Counted from the stretch's first letter, positions 23,385-35,655 are shown. The stretch: 64,000 nt of DNA from Cavia porcellus (GCF_034190915.1 NW_026947484.1:137056982-137120981); one strand, 5' to 3'. Program-made: numbers and translations. Notes: generated by a model not told the origin, from the sequence alone.

Positions 23385-24720
23385 AATATCTAAACATTAA
23401 ATAAAAACCTTAAACTTTCTGGAAGATAAAATAGATAAACACTTGAAGACACAAGTATAGGAAAGGATTTTCTAAACAGAATCTCAAAAGCACCAGAAAT
23501 AACCACAAGAACAACAAATGAGCTTTTATTAGATTAAAAAGCTTCTGTACAGCAAAATAGTAAAGAGTTATGAGACAACCTTCAGGGTGAGAAGTAATTT
23601 TTGCAAACTACTCTTTAAACAGAGGGCTAATATCTAGAATATACAAAGAACACACAAAAAAAATTAAACCACCTAAAATTAAAGATCCAGTCAAGAAACG
23701 GGCAAGAGAAATGAACAGACCCTCCACAGAGGAAGAAATATAATGGTCCACAAGCATGAACAAATGCTCAGCCTCTCTGGTTATAAAAGAAATGCAACCT
23801 GAAACAATGCTAAGATTCCATTTTACTCCAGAAAAAGAACGGCAATCATTGCAAAAAATCAAACAACAACAAATGCTGGTGTGGCTGTGGTGAAAGAGGC
23901 ATTTTCCTGCACTGTTGGTGGGAACATAAACTAATACAGCCACTATGGGAATCTGTAGGGAGATTTCTCAAAGAATTAAAATTAGAAAATTCACACAACC
24001 CAGTTACCTATCTTCTACATATCTTCTTCCCCCAAAAGTTTAAGTTGTCATACTACAGCGCTACGTGCACACTAGTGTTTGTAGCAGCACAATTCATAAT
24101 AGCTAAATACTGGAAGCAGTATGTATATCCATTAACAAACACCTGGCTTTAAAAAATATGATATCTATATCTAATGGAATACTACTCAGCTATAAAGAAT
24201 GACAATCTGACACATTTGTAGGAAAATGGATGCACCTGAAAAAATATAATGTTGAGTGAAATAAACCAGGCACACAAGTTCAATCCTGTACAGAATTTCT
24301 TATTAGAGCAAGGCAATGTGCTAACAAAAAAATGATAAAGGATGGAAAGAAAGGGACAAGGGAACAGGCCCCTTATAACAGGAAAGCGGTGTAAGGAAAC
24401 AAGCGTGAAGAGATGAGGAAGAGAGAAAGGAGAAATAAGAAAACTAAAACTGCGCCATATGTGGAACCCAGTAACCCTGGTCAGTGTAAACATGATAGGC
24501 CACGGCAGGAGCTAAGACAAGTAACACCGGCAAGTGTGAGAACCGGGACGGGGAACCAGAGGAGGGGAAAGGCGGGGCCGGACAGAGGGAAGGGGGTTAG
24601 AAGAGGAACAAGCTGTAACAAGTACGCGCTCCCCAAGGGGACTGCACACTGCGTAATAAAAAAGGAAATGGCTGCTGGGAAGTTTAATGATTTTGGATAA
24701 ATAATTAAATATATAACGAT
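23385..24720 (+). mobile_element. LINE-1 copy 3, 3' half
   Basis: This holds ORF2 C-terminal sequence and 3' UTR of the same type as L1 copy 2. Bases 23460-24290 parallel 16880-17730 (for example AAAGGATTTTCTAAACAGAA and ATCTCAAAAGCACCAGAAAT versus their copy-2 equivalents). The 3' UTR (about 24300-24700) is unusually GC- and CpG-rich for this window. Stops and frameshifts throughout. Confidence 0.85.
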
Positions 24721-24779
24721 CATAAAAATAAAAATAAAAGGTAGTCTTTTAAACCAGCAAAACAAAATTGTACTAGAGA

Positions 24780-25065
24780 AAAGTAAGGTTAAAAAAGAAA
24801 AAAAATATACCAGTAATAAAGAACATGAAATCGGGTGGGTGAAATAGTCCTAATAAACGTGATCATAATAAATGTAAATGAATTAGACAACCCAGCATCT
24901 CGAAGCGGATGTTTTTGAAGATCTGACAATATATGGTTAGAAGATATTTTTACCACAAAAGAAAGGAAAAAGTTTGAAAATAAAAGAATATCAAGCAAAT
25001 ATGATGCAAAAGAAAGCTGAGGCTGATAGTATCTGGTAAAGGAAAACAGAAGGAACAAAGAGAAA
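24780..25065 (+). mobile_element. L1M ORF2 fragment
   Basis: ATAAATGTAAATGAATTAGA and GCAAATATGATGCAAAAGAA, then AGCTGAGGCTGATAG, correspond to the endonuclease part of an old L1 ORF2. Highly diverged. Confidence 0.45.
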
Positions 25066-26094
25066 TCATAGGCTGGTAGGAAGACTAACCGAGCAGGCAC
25101 GCGCGGGTGTGGCCCGTGGGAGAAGCTGGTGCTCACAGAGCTGTGTCTCCTGCCTTTTGCTTGCTGCTCTCTGATTGGCTTCTGTTTCCAGACCAGGACA
25201 TCAAGATGGATTTAATGCTCTTGGGTGAGATGGCAACATGTGTCTTAAGCATGGTAACGTTAGCAGTAGCATAACCACACCAGCGTGACCGGCAGAAAGA
25301 CTGCTAGAGACCCAGGATGCAGGCAAGTGAAGAGGTTCCACCCCAGTGTGCATCAGAGGAGGCAAAGCTCGTGAGGAAGAGGCAAGGTGACTGGGAAGTA
25401 CACTGGTCACTATGTCAACACCTGCCCTTAAAGAGTGGATAAGGACTTCAAGCATGACAATTGCTTAAATTATAGAACCACATTTCCTTAAGCAAACAAA
25501 GGAATAAAAGAACAGAAACTCCTGCTTCTTAGGAAGCAGACTTGTCATCCTTGGGGGTCACATCAACACCTCTCTGGGGCAGAGATCCGCTGGGAAGCCT
25601 TAGAAACGTGGAAGAAGGTCTCCTACATGTACTTCCTAGAGAACCTCTGCCTGGCCCAGGACACGAGGAGCTCATGGATATGATTTCTGAAAGACTAGGA
25701 CTCCCTGCTGTGCCCAAACTGATCCCAGGCATTGTCTGCTAACTGACATTCTGCTTTAATAGCAGATTTGTGCTTTTCAGGGTGAATTGGTGCCAAGCAA
25801 CCTGATGACACAGTATTATGGGTAAGGTCCAAGAGACTGGTGAATGATTTTCAGGGCGTTGAAAACCAACATTTTAAGGGTGACAAACCCAAGTCAGCTT
25901 GCTCCCTGACACTCCTTGATTCAGTTATGCAAGTGTTGTAAGCCTTGAGAATTTTCAGCATATTGTTTTCCTGGCATTTTTGTTTCAGCAGAAAGCAAAT
26001 GCTATGCAAAGAAGCCTGCTCTCTTCTGGCTGAGGTGCCCAGACACTGTTAGAATGTAAATCTCCCTGAAGAGTGCAGGTTGTTTTCTCACAAA
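25066..26094. other. Unassigned region
   Basis: Mixed composition with no repeat family recognised. Frames of 66-84 codons lie on both strands but none has a supporting start context plus splice sites. Confidence 0.3.
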
Positions 26095-26745
26095 GAAATT
26101 TAGAAAAAAAATAGGCTTTATTTTTAGAACATGTTTAAGTTCACAGCACATTGAGACGAAGACACAGAGGTTTCTCACATTCTCCTGCCCCACAGATGCA
26201 TTATCTCCCACCTTGTCAACACCTCCAGCCAGAGTGGAACATTAGCTGCACTTGGGAGCCTACACTGACAAGCTACCATCACCCCAAATTTACGTTAGAA
26301 CTCACTCTTGGTGTGGTGCATTCTGTGACACTGGACAAATATATAATGAGACACCACCACCATTATAGCAACATGCAGAGTATTTTTCACTGCTCTGAGG
26401 ATTCTTTGGACTCTACCTAATGATGCCCTCCCCTCAGCTTCTGGTGACCACTAATCTTTCTACTGTCTCCACAGTTCTGTCTCTTCCAGAATGTCATATG
26501 GTATTTCTAGAAGACCAAGTCAGACTTTCAGACTGGCTGCTTTCACTTGGTAATGTACATTGGAAGTTTCTCCGTATATTTCCATGGCTTGAGAGTTTGT
26601 TTCTTTTCAGCAATCTTTAATATTCCATTGTCTGGCTTAATATCACAGCTTATTTATTCATATACCTAGTGGAAGAAGTTTTTACCTCCAAGTGTGGGCG
26701 ATTACAAATCAAGCTCTATGCAGTCTTCTTGTTGAAAGGAGAGTA
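26095..26745 (-). mobile_element. Ancient L1M 3' end, minus strand
   Basis: It reads as the reverse complement of an L1M 3' UTR and end of ORF2. Landmarks on the + strand are AGTTCACAGCACATTGAGA, TTAGAACTCACTCTTGGTGT, TCCAGAATGTCATATGG, GGCTGCTTTCACTTGGTAAT, ATATTCCATTGTCTGGC and TCACAGCTTATTTATTCATA. This is one of the few L1 pieces on the minus strand. Confidence 0.75.
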
Positions 26746-29190
26746 TTTTGGCAAAGAGACTAAAAGTATGGGCAGTGCAGTGTGATTGGGGGATAGGGCA
26801 CAACTTAGGGCAGCAGACTTGTATGGGGAAGGAGATAGATTTTTTTTAAGTTTTCCCTCTCAATTCTGAAGCCAGCTCAACTCAGAACAGAAGTACTTGG
26901 GCTGATCCAGCCAAGCTGCTGGCCTGGTGCCCTCCTGAATAGCTAGCAGGCCCACGAAGCCCTCCCCTGGCTGTCTCCATGAAAAGATGTAAAAGAAAAT
27001 ATCCTCTTCTAAACCAGAAAGTTTCCTCTTCCAGGAGAAGCAGTCTTTTCTCTTGGGAGAATCAATGTGGAAATGGTCAGGGGAGCCTTGCTCTGTAGGA
27101 TCAATCCTCAGTGGGAACGCTTTTCAGGGGGACGTTTTCCCCAGGGAGCTTTCCTCAGGGGCACACACCTCAGAGGGACGAGGTTTCATGGGAAGCAGTC
27201 CTCAGAGGGAGCTTTTTCCCTCTGTCCATTTCTCCTCAGTGCAGCTTCTGGCAGGCTCTCAGAGCTGGATGTGTCCCTACTTCAGAACAGGATCAGATCT
27301 AGCATTCCAATTCATGCTGAAAAAGTAGTCACCTATATTCATAACCAAACAGAAGAAAAATATCTTTTTGTACTCATCCTAGTTCCGTGATGGAAGCCCT
27401 TCAACAAATCACAAACTAATAAGAGAAAAGTATACAAATCCATTCAGGGTTTAAGTAATGTAGGGTAGTTCACCAGGAAAGGAAGATCTAAAGAAATAGA
27501 TAAGCCAGAATAGAGATTGGAACAGTCATCAAGGAATTTAGCAGGATGATAAAAGAGGAAGAGCCAATGGTCATAAACTAAGGAAAATTTAGAAAGGCCT
27601 GTTCAGATTTCTTGCTTCAGACAAGAAAGTATACGAAAGGTGCTCCGTGAGAGGCACCTCCCACATGAAGTCTTGTGATTTGCTTTCAGAATTAAGGGCA
27701 GGGAAAACTAAGAAAGATGTTCTTGCACATGTTGTTTTCTTAAATTCTTTGAGTATAAAATATTCTGGTTGTTACTCCTATTAACACTGCTGTTTACCTT
27801 GCCAGTGCCCTCGAGGAACTTCATGGCAAGGGCTGAAAATGCTTCTCCTTATATCCTAAACCATCTTATGTTTGTGGCTGGTCCCAAAATAGAACCTGTT
27901 CTTCAGAGATCAAGGAGGGACTGGGAACAGAGAACTGACCCTCTCTCTCCTGAGTGATGCCCAGGGATGGGGGAGGGCCTCCTTGGAAGCCTGAAAGAAG
28001 GAACTGTTACATCTTTAGCCAAGGGGCCTGAGGTCTCTGAGCTTGCAGGAGCGCTCAAGAGCATCACCACGAGCCGGGCTGCATCATGCACTGTCAGCAC
28101 GGGTGCCGCTGTGCAGCAAGCTCCCGGAAACAGCTGAGGCAGGAAGGTGTTGAAAACACAGAAATCTGTTGTTGAGTACAAGAACTTGTTTTCAATGGAA
28201 AATAACTTTTTACATGACTTTTCTGTTTTTCTTTGTTCCAGTCAGGACACTGGCAGGAAGCATAGTATCTGCCAGGATGAATTTGAAAAATTTCACCAAA
28301 GGACCATGTAATACAGGTGGGCGGGATCAAGAGTGTGACAGAATTCTGGAGGTTCTGGATACCAGGGGCCACAGGAAGCTGGTAGTGCCCTAGACCAGAG
28401 AGACATGGGACCCATTGAGATCCAGAGCTGGGCAGAGGGCTCCCTGGAAGCAGCAGTAGTCATAGAACAGAGCAGAGGCTTTCAGATATGCAGCACAAAA
28501 GCACGCAGCAGTGTGTATGTGTGTGGCAGGAGGCAACCTCTTTTTCCTCCTGTTGATGCTGCCCAGTGATTAAGATTACACCAGCCAGGCCACGAGGACC
28601 TCAGATGATGCAGCTTATAGGAGTCCTGACACACAGAAAGGCACAGAAGAATGGAATTCAGGGGAGGGTGCCAGCTAGAGATAACCAATTCATTCACTGT
28701 CAAGTGGGGACATGTCTATTCTTTAGATAAAATGTTATAAAATTTATTGCAGGGAAGAGTCCCTACATTTTCACTACTTCTTCTACCTCTTCTGGGGACC
28801 ACATTTGCTTTCATGAATCACAAAGACTACCATGGGAATACACATACAGAGGAGATAAGCAGTTAGGTATTTGAGAAATGTTTTCCTTTTATCACTTAGA
28901 AATTTCCCTGTAAATGTATAATGGAGAAAAGGCTGACAGAGGACATGTCCATCTCTCCTGAAGTCTTGCTCCAGCCCCTTCTCCTGGATATAGCACACTT
29001 GTGCCACACAGAAGCATGACACAGAGCTAGATCTGCAACCTCACAGGCGCCACCAGACCTTGAAGTGTCAGGAAGTGGTTCTGAATTTTTAGTGGTGTTC
29101 ATGAATGTATGGGGAAAGCTCAGAATGTTTGTCCCGTTCCTTCAGAAGCTACCTTACCTCTTCTCTCTTAAATTTATTGTCTGCTTTCTC
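26746..29190. other. Unassigned region, mostly single-copy-looking
   Basis: No repeat family is named with confidence. Bases 27105-27235 contain a loose repetition of CCTCAG(A/T)GGGAnC blocks. A 75-bp exon-like segment bounded by AG and GT lies at 28242-28316 (see findings). No gene is recognised. Confidence 0.3.
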
Positions 29191-29194
29191 TTCC

Positions 29195-29375
29195 TTTCAG
29201 ATGACCAGGAAAATATAAGATATGCTATTCATTTACTTATCCTTCCATCCACCTACCAGTCCATCCACGCTTTCAGGAAATTCTTATGTTGAATGTCCAT
29301 CATGCCAGATACTGTATTAGTCACTGGGGATTAGAAGGATGATACTGTTAGTATTGATTTAGGGAACTCACCGTG
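29195..29375. repeat. MIR/L2-like ancient repeat relic
   Basis: ATCATGCCAGATACTGTATT and AGTCACTGGGGATTAGAAGG resemble the 'catgccaggcactgtgctaggcactgggga' type of ancient mammalian repeat. Weak match. Confidence 0.4.
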
Positions 29376-30063
29376 CAGTTGAGGTGTGCACACCGCGTTT
29401 ACTTCCCATGGCTGTTCAGCCTTGGGGATAACTAAAGGCACAGTGTCAAATGAATGGTACTGGACCCTCAGGACCCACAGGCAGTGGTTAAACCCCAAGC
29501 CTCACTCTGGGAGCCACAGGGGTCTGCTACCACTTTCCCTTCTCATTATCCCCACTTCCCAGACAAAGCGTGCTGCGCACTGATCACAGGACCAGGGACA
29601 ATGCCCTGCACCACGAGCTTTTAGTGGACTCATTAGACAGTTTCTGTTAAAGCTGTTATATCCATTGGGATTTCCACCTTGTAGAACAATCCTTTGTTGC
29701 TCTAAAATCTTTTCTTCATCTGGCTGTCAATCTTTCATAACATCCTGAAGAAAGCATTTACAGTTTTTTTAAAATCATCTAACTGTTTTTACTTAAAGCA
29801 ATTTCTGTCAAAATACACATGGTAACAGCCCTTTTCTTGTTTTGTGAGTAAGTTAGACAGTAGGAAAGTGCTTGTAGGGAAGAAGTAGCAATGAGATTCC
29901 TGGGACTTGGGGGACCAATGAGAGAAGCAGGAAAACCCACACCACACAATTTCACCCCAGGGAACCCCAGTAGGGCTATGGTGCACAAATAAAACTGTGA
30001 ATCTCAAGTTTCCTGAAGTTCTTGATGATCTACATCAAAGTTCCCTCCACCTTTTAAGAAAAC
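29376..30063. other. Unassigned region
   Basis: No repeat or gene is recognised. The 65-72-codon frames on either strand lack support. Confidence 0.3.
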
Positions 30064-30079
30064 AAAAATGTCCCAGTCG

Positions 30080-30182
30080 GGGGCTGGGAATTTAGCTCAG
30101 CGGCATAAGCGCCTGCCTTGCAAGCAGACAGTCGTGAGTTTGATCCCTGGTACCGATAAAAATGAAAAAGACAAAAAAAAAA
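30080..30182 (+). repeat. Young ID-like SINE with perfect target-site duplication
   Basis: The SINE has a clear A box (TTTAGCTCAGCGGCATAAGC) and B box (GAGTTTGATCCCTGG), then TACCGATAAAAATGAAAAAG and an A run. It is flanked by a perfect 16-bp direct repeat, AAAAATGTCCCAGTCG, at 30064-30079 and 30183-30198. This is the cleanest, probably youngest, SINE of the window. Confidence 0.95.
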
Positions 30183-30657
30183 AAAAATGTCCCAGTCGTT
30201 CTCAAACACCAGATGAAACATCAACCCTCAGAATATGACATTTTCTCTGCTAGATTGGTTCCATCACCCACCTATTGAACAAATATCCATTAATTTGCTG
30301 TGACAAAGGACTAAGAAATGTATAAAATAGGAAACAGGCATTGCCTCAAAATAGTATTTTCTAGCCAGAAAAATTATGGAAGAACGGTGTTTTTTTTCTT
30401 CCTCATCATCCTTTGCCTTTCCAGAAAGTCAACTCCTTGGAGCTAAAATAATGAAGGAGAGATTTTTGCTGTCACTCCCAGGGCTTGGAAAGGAACAGGT
30501 TTTTCACATGATGAGATATAGGTGTTTTTTGAGTAGGTTAATCTTTGCCTTCAACAGATCTTGTATTAATTTTAAATGTTCCACATGGTGGTCGCCCTTT
30601 TGTGAAATTTCTTCCTTTCCTGAATTCTATTTCAAAACCAAAGCTCTTCCCTCATCT

Positions 30658-30660
30658 AAC

Positions 30661-30717
<57 letters not shown>

Positions 30718-30748
30718 GAGAGAGAGAGAGACAGAGAGACAGAGAGAG

Positions 30749-30784
<36 letters not shown>

Positions 30785-30786
30785 GA
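30658..30786 (+). repeat. (CA)n then (GA)n microsatellite
   Basis: About 25 CA units (to about 30711) are followed by GA/GACA units to about 30786. Confidence 0.97.
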
Positions 30787-30799
30787 AGATAAAACAGGA

Positions 30800-31692
30800 A
30801 ATAACTGACAAGGTGTCCAGAAGTTTAGACACCAGAAGAGGCAGGATTTGGGGCAGGTTGCTATGGAGGCAAAGCTTTAAAGTAATTACGTGACACAGAA
30901 GAAAAGGAAGAGGCAGGGGGGGACTAGACTTTGTCACACACAAAGCTGTGACTCTTTGGCAGGTGCACAATGTGCCTGTGAGTCAAGGCGAGAATAAAAA
31001 AGAGATGAAGTCAAGTCGCCATGCATGTTTGGATTATATGGCTTTGGACAGAAATAAAGAGCTAGGCTTATATTCTTTGTGAATCCTTTAGTGTGTCTGA
31101 CTATGAGATTATCAGTTACCTTTCCATTTCCACAACACCTCCTACCCTTCCTTCGGCAGCAATTTCTAGAAGCCGGGCATGGGCAACTAGAGAGCCATGG
31201 CTGGAATCAATTGATAGATAGCTTGAAAGACTACGCTTGGGCGACATCACCACCTTCTACGTGGAGAGATTGGTGTGCAGGTGCAGACATCTACAGCAAG
31301 ACACAACAGAACTACACGGTACTCTGTGAGTCCTGAGAAGGGAGAGGTTAAATCTTTCTGCTTTGACAAAAAGGAAAGTTTGATGGAGAAGTGGCATTGA
31401 AAAGGAGCTTTAAAGGACAGCTGTGATCTAGGAATGTGAAGACAGATGAGGGAGAAATTCTAAGCAGAGGCGGCAGAGGTGAAATAAAATGGAAATGAGA
31501 CGTGTAGTCTTTATTTATCAGTGGTGTCGTGGGATATCATGTGGAAAATCAGTGTGATTATTTATCTCCGAGATGCTGACCTCTTTGTATCTTTGCAATA
31601 ATAACCTTGGCAGGAACTTACATAAAATCCCAACGGGAACCAAATATTCATTTCTTATTTTAATAACTAAACCACAGATCAAACCAAACTTG

Positions 31693-31696
<4 letters not shown>
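30800..31696. other. Unassigned region
   Basis: No gene or repeat family is recognised. The 85-codon frame at 31079-31336 starts at a GTG and has no support. Confidence 0.3.
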
Positions 31697-31736
<40 letters not shown>

Positions 31737-31753
31737 GCACACACACACACACA
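31697..31753 (+). repeat. (CA)n microsatellite
   Basis: About 28 CA units with one GC interruption. Confidence 0.97.
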
Positions 31754-31759
31754 ATAGAC

Positions 31760-33119
31760 TCCAGCATATTTTAAAAAGCTATTGAAGCAAAATTGCTGAT
31801 AAGAAAGGTATACTTTAAATTTGTAATTATTTCCCCCTTCTAAATATAATATAAAATTTTTTTGGGCAATCTTAGTTTGTAACCTCTTCATTAGCTCACG
31901 GAACTCAATGAGGCGGGACTATTCGTAATGATATTGATTTCTGCATGTAGCTTTTGGAATTAGTCTTCATAATTAAACCCCTGCACACTGCTATATCCAC
32001 AGGGTATCAGCCAGGGTCCATAATTGAAAACACAATCACCCGCTTAGCTCGTTTAAACAGAAGGAAAGTGTATTAGAAGATGTTAGGTATTACATACACT
32101 CTCTGGGAAGGCCAGAGGGTCAAGATTGGAAACCCCTCAGGGAAACAGTATCACTCATCACAGGACTGCATTTACAAGGACCACACAAGGCAGCAGAGCA
32201 GGACCCAGAGAAGCCGGAAACTATGCACAAGAATCTCTGCAACTTCCTCCCAGAGAGGGAGACATTCAACTGTTGTGCTTGACAATAGGGCCCTCGTGCC
32301 CGTTCTGCCATTGCTGCTTTCCAGTGTAACTGACATGGATGCACCCAGTACCTGCACTGTAACATGGAGAAATGCAGTCCCCAATGTGGAAAGCTTCCCA
32401 AGCATGGGAGCAGTCTGAATAATGTGGTGGCCACAAGCATGCAGGAGACCATGAGCAAGTCCACTATATGGTTATGGTACCATATGCCCCGGTGCCATGT
32501 CTATCAATTTTTATTCTTTGTGTTCAGTTTGTTTAACACACTGATGATTTCTGTTCCTGGAAATATCACAAACAAAGCACCCTTGGGAAATATCCCACTA
32601 CGAGACATGTAGAAACATTAGATGGAATCTCTACTGATAAAAATAATCGATCTTAACAAAAATAGGTAGTGACATGTCTCACAAAATGAAGCCAAAATGC
32701 AGAAACTTAGTGATGAACTGGTCTGCAGTAGCAGCTGCCTTTTACAGATTTGCTAGTATCTGTAACCCAGATTTCCAAAAATCAGTGGTGGTGTAGGTTT
32801 GAAGATAAAGCCTCAGGCCTTTACCAAGGCAAGAGTAGGAACAGAGACTTCCATGCAATCATGACAGCCAAAGGTACTATGTGAAAACTGTTCAAAGCAG
32901 AGAGAGACACAGGGAATTGTTTACACCTTTGGCTGAAACTGGCTAGGTTTAAAAGTCTCTTCAAAAACTTTGAGTTTGAGCTTGATTTTTTTTGTACCTG
33001 GGGTAGCCCAAGAAAGCATAAGTTAGAAGGTTACTGATATATCAGCAAGCTTGTCATGTACAGATTGACAGGTTCGAAGCAAACCTTCTGTCTCCAGAAG
33101 TATATCCTGAACAATCTCT
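31760..33119. other. Unassigned region, part possibly an ancient repeat
   Basis: Bases about 32005-32430 look like a degraded old element (TATCAGCCAGGGTCCATAAT at the start) with overlapping sense and antisense frames of about 112 codons. These mirror each other and are not credible genes. The rest is unrecognised. Confidence 0.3.
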
Positions 33120-34985
33120 CAGTATTCCAGGAATAAAATGCAACCAAACACAAGATAACATCATGGAAAGACATAAGGAAACAAAGTATTATTAGCAAGA
33201 GTCAATAAAAATAACAGTCAAATTAGATCACCTAAGAAATCCTAGACTTACTCAACAGTTTAAAGTATTTAAAAAAAAAAAAAGGAGGGGGAAAAGAAAT
33301 TGAAAATGTAAGGAAAAAATGTCACAAAAAAATATGGGTTGTGGAGAGAATAAGGCCACACCAGAAAGCAAGCCCCATCTGGAAATCAGTGCCATGCACA
33401 GCCCCCCACCCCAGACTGGGGACAGTCAGACCCAAGCCCCTTCTGGCACACAGGCAAACAAGAAGTACCCCCTGCCCCAATAAGCAACCGGCTAATCGGT
33501 GAAACAGAGGCTGTGATGATAGTTATTGAGGTAAAATGCAATTGGACGCCTGTGGTGTTTCACTGACCTTGCAGGTCTAGTGATCTGATCATCAGTTCAG
33601 AGGATAGTGGTACACGGTGTAGCATCTAGGGGGATCTTCTTCCAAGGATTATAGCCATTTTTGATTCCCTATGGTCTTGTTTTCATTGTTTTGTTGGGTT
33701 GGGTTTTATTCTCTTTTGTTTTGTTTGATTATATTAAATCCGATAGCAGAAGCAGCTGTTTAAAGATAGCAAGACATATTATGGTAGCCATCTTGGGCTT
33801 ACTATTGGCTTGTTTTGAAATCCATTACTGCATTCATTGTTCTGTTTTTATTGTCTCTAGTCTATTCTGTTCTGTTTGATTTTTACTATGTCCAAAAGTA
33901 TCTGCAGCTATTTTGAAGACAGCAAAAGGCATTGTGGTAACTATTGTTGATTTCGTAATGTTTTGAAGTCCTGTATCACTTACACTGGTTTGTTTTGATT
34001 GGTTTTATTCTGTTTTAATATCCTTGGTTTTGTTCTCTTTAAAATAAAAGAAAAAGGAAAAAAGATGAATCGTACACAGCTAACGACAGAATTAATGAAT
34101 GGAAAGAAATCACCCAGAATGAAAAAAACAAAGAATGAGACAGAAATATGGCAAATATTTAATAGAAGTTAAGATGCACAGGAAGCAGAATAAGCATATG
34201 AATAATTAGAATTCTAGAATAAGAAAATAAAGCACTCGGGGACTGGGGTCTAAGAGAAAGGTGGATAAATAACATTCTATTTAGAAACAACTGAAAATGC
34301 ACATTGGATTCAGGTGGATGAGATAAAAGTGTCAGATTCATTACTGATGGAACTGATGAATGGATGTGTCTTATTGGTAGCCCTCCTGATGTTGAATCTC
34401 AGAATTAGACACATTCACTCTTCACAGGCAGGGCTGACTGATTAAATCTCAGGCTCTTATTCCTCACCCTCCATATAACTATAGTATCTGCCCTGAAAAA
34501 CAAGCACTGAGTAAGAGATAGAGAGATGCCCTCATTCTCTGCAGTAGCTGCCAAAAAGGATTAGGCCGAGCATGCCCAGACGCTCACCCAGTCCACCTAC
34601 TTCACTCCAGGAGGGTAAGTGAGTAGACAGACCAGGAGCACTATTGTTGAAGTGCTGTGGCCAAGGAGAGGAGAGGTATTATTCAAGAGATCGTACCCAA
34701 AACTTTTTCAGAATCCTGGAATGAGGGACGCATAATCTATACTGAGGAAGATAAAATTTAAAATTATAGTCCTAAACACACTGCAGTGAAACTGCACATT
34801 AAAGACAAAAGCAATGTCAAAGCAGTGAAGAGGGCAAAGACAGATTACCCACTACGAAGGTAAGGAAATTTATCACCAGCACGAGTTAAACCAGGAGACA
34901 CTAAAATCTTATTTCAACTTTCTTATAACTCAGAGGAAATAGCTGTCAACTTAGAACTGTACCCAGCAAAACATTTATTTTGGGC
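33120..34985 (+). mobile_element. L1M ORF1 region interrupted by tandem-repeat copy B
   Basis: After copy B, 34064-34140 reads like ORF1 coiled-coil DNA (ACGACAGAATTAATGAATGG, GAAATCACCCAGAATGA). At 34840-34975 the ORF1 C-terminal part is recognisable (GATTACCCACTACGAAGG, AACTCAGAGGAAATAGCTGT, AGAACTGTACCCAGCAAAAC). The left flank (33120-33319) is A-rich and compatible with ORF1. Confidence 0.55.
33320..34053 (+). repeat. Composite tandem-repeat family, copy B
   Basis: It starts partway through the 5' module (AGAAAGCAAGCCCCATCTGG, then AATCAGTGCCATGCACAGCC), passes the middle part (GAGGCTGTGATGATAGTTAT, CAGAGGATAGTGGTAC, GCATCTAGGGGGATCTTCTT) and then three AT-rich units (landmarks near 33655, 33788, 33941). 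The terminus is TTCTCTTTAAAATAAA. An A-rich 10-bp repeat, AAGGAAAAAA, at 33310-33319 and 34054-34063 may be its target-site duplication, though low complexity makes this weak. Confidence 0.8.
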
Positions 34986-35115
34986 ATTTTAGAGACCTGA
35001 GACCCTGTCTTGAAAGTTTTTTTTAAAAAACTTTAAAGGGCTGGGGAAATAACTTTGGGTGAAGGTCCTGGGTTCATTCTACAGGATTATGAGACAGAGA
35101 GAGAGAGAGTAAAAT
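34986..35115 (+). repeat. B1+ID SINE remnant
   Basis: GAGACCCTGTCTTGAAAG is the end of a B1 half. It is followed by GGGCTGGGGAAATAACTTTG and GGTCCTGGGTTCATTCTACA, a degraded ID half with a GA tail. Confidence 0.6.
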
Positions 35116-35189
35116 AAAGATATTTTTAGACTATGACCACCACAAACACCAGCAACAGCACCACCATAAATAAATCTAAGAGCTTTATT

Positions 35190-35346
35190 TCGTTTTTCTG
35201 TTTTTGTTTTTTGTTTTTCAGACAGGCTATTACTATTTGTCTGGACTTGTACTTGCTATACAGCCTAGGATGGTCTCCAACTTGCCACCCTCCTGTCTCA
35301 GCCTCTTGAGTGCTGAGGTTACAGGTGTGTGCTACCACATGAGGCC
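35190..35346 (-). repeat. B1-like SINE, minus strand
   Basis: TTTTTGTTTTTCAGACAGG, GATGGTCTCCAACTTGCC, CTCAGCCTCTTGAGTGCTGA and GGTTACAGGTGTGTGCTACC form an inverted B1. Confidence 0.85.
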
Positions 35347-35403
35347 TGAGAGCTGCTTATTTACTACAGGAAATTCTAAATGTTTCATTCCAGGGAGGAA
35401 CAA

Positions 35404-35512
35404 AGGCTGGAGATGTGGCTCAGTGGTAGAGCACTTACCCAGCATGTACAAGGCCCTAGGATTGATCTCTAGTACTTTTAGAGATCTAGTACTGCACAAA
35501 TATACAACAAAC
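35404..35512 (+). repeat. ID-like SINE
   Basis: GGCTGGAGATGTGGCTCAGT, GGTAGAGCACTTACCCAGCA and TGTACAAGGCCCTAGGATTG are followed by a B-box relic and A-rich tail. The purine tract with GAA expansion follows directly. Confidence 0.9.
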
Positions 35513-35574
35513 AAAAGATAAGGAAAGTTAAAGAAGAGGAAGAGGAAGAAGAAGAGGAGGAGGAGGAGGAAGGA

Positions 35575-35655
35575 GAAGAAGAAGAAGAAGAAGAAGAAGA
35601 AGAAGAAGAAGAAGAAGAAGAAGAAGAAGAAGAAGAAGAAGAAGAAGAAGAAGAA
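35575..35655 (+). repeat. (GAA)27 microsatellite
   Basis: This is 81 bp of uninterrupted GAA, preceded by mixed AAG/AGG triplets (35533-35574). It probably grew from the A-rich tail region of the ID SINE just upstream. Confidence 0.97.

Noticed and set aside
27769..27957. Possible secreted peptide with a Leu-rich start
   Set aside because: The frame begins at TTG, not ATG. No Kozak context, no splice support, and no similarity I recognise.
30083..30160. tRNA gene
   Set aside because: A and B boxes are present, but the rest does not fold as a cloverleaf, and flanking duplications plus an A tail show it is a SINE.
32080..32464. Sense and antisense frames of about 112-114 codons
   Set aside because: Mirror-image frames over the same DNA with no domain or splice evidence, in what looks like an old repeat.
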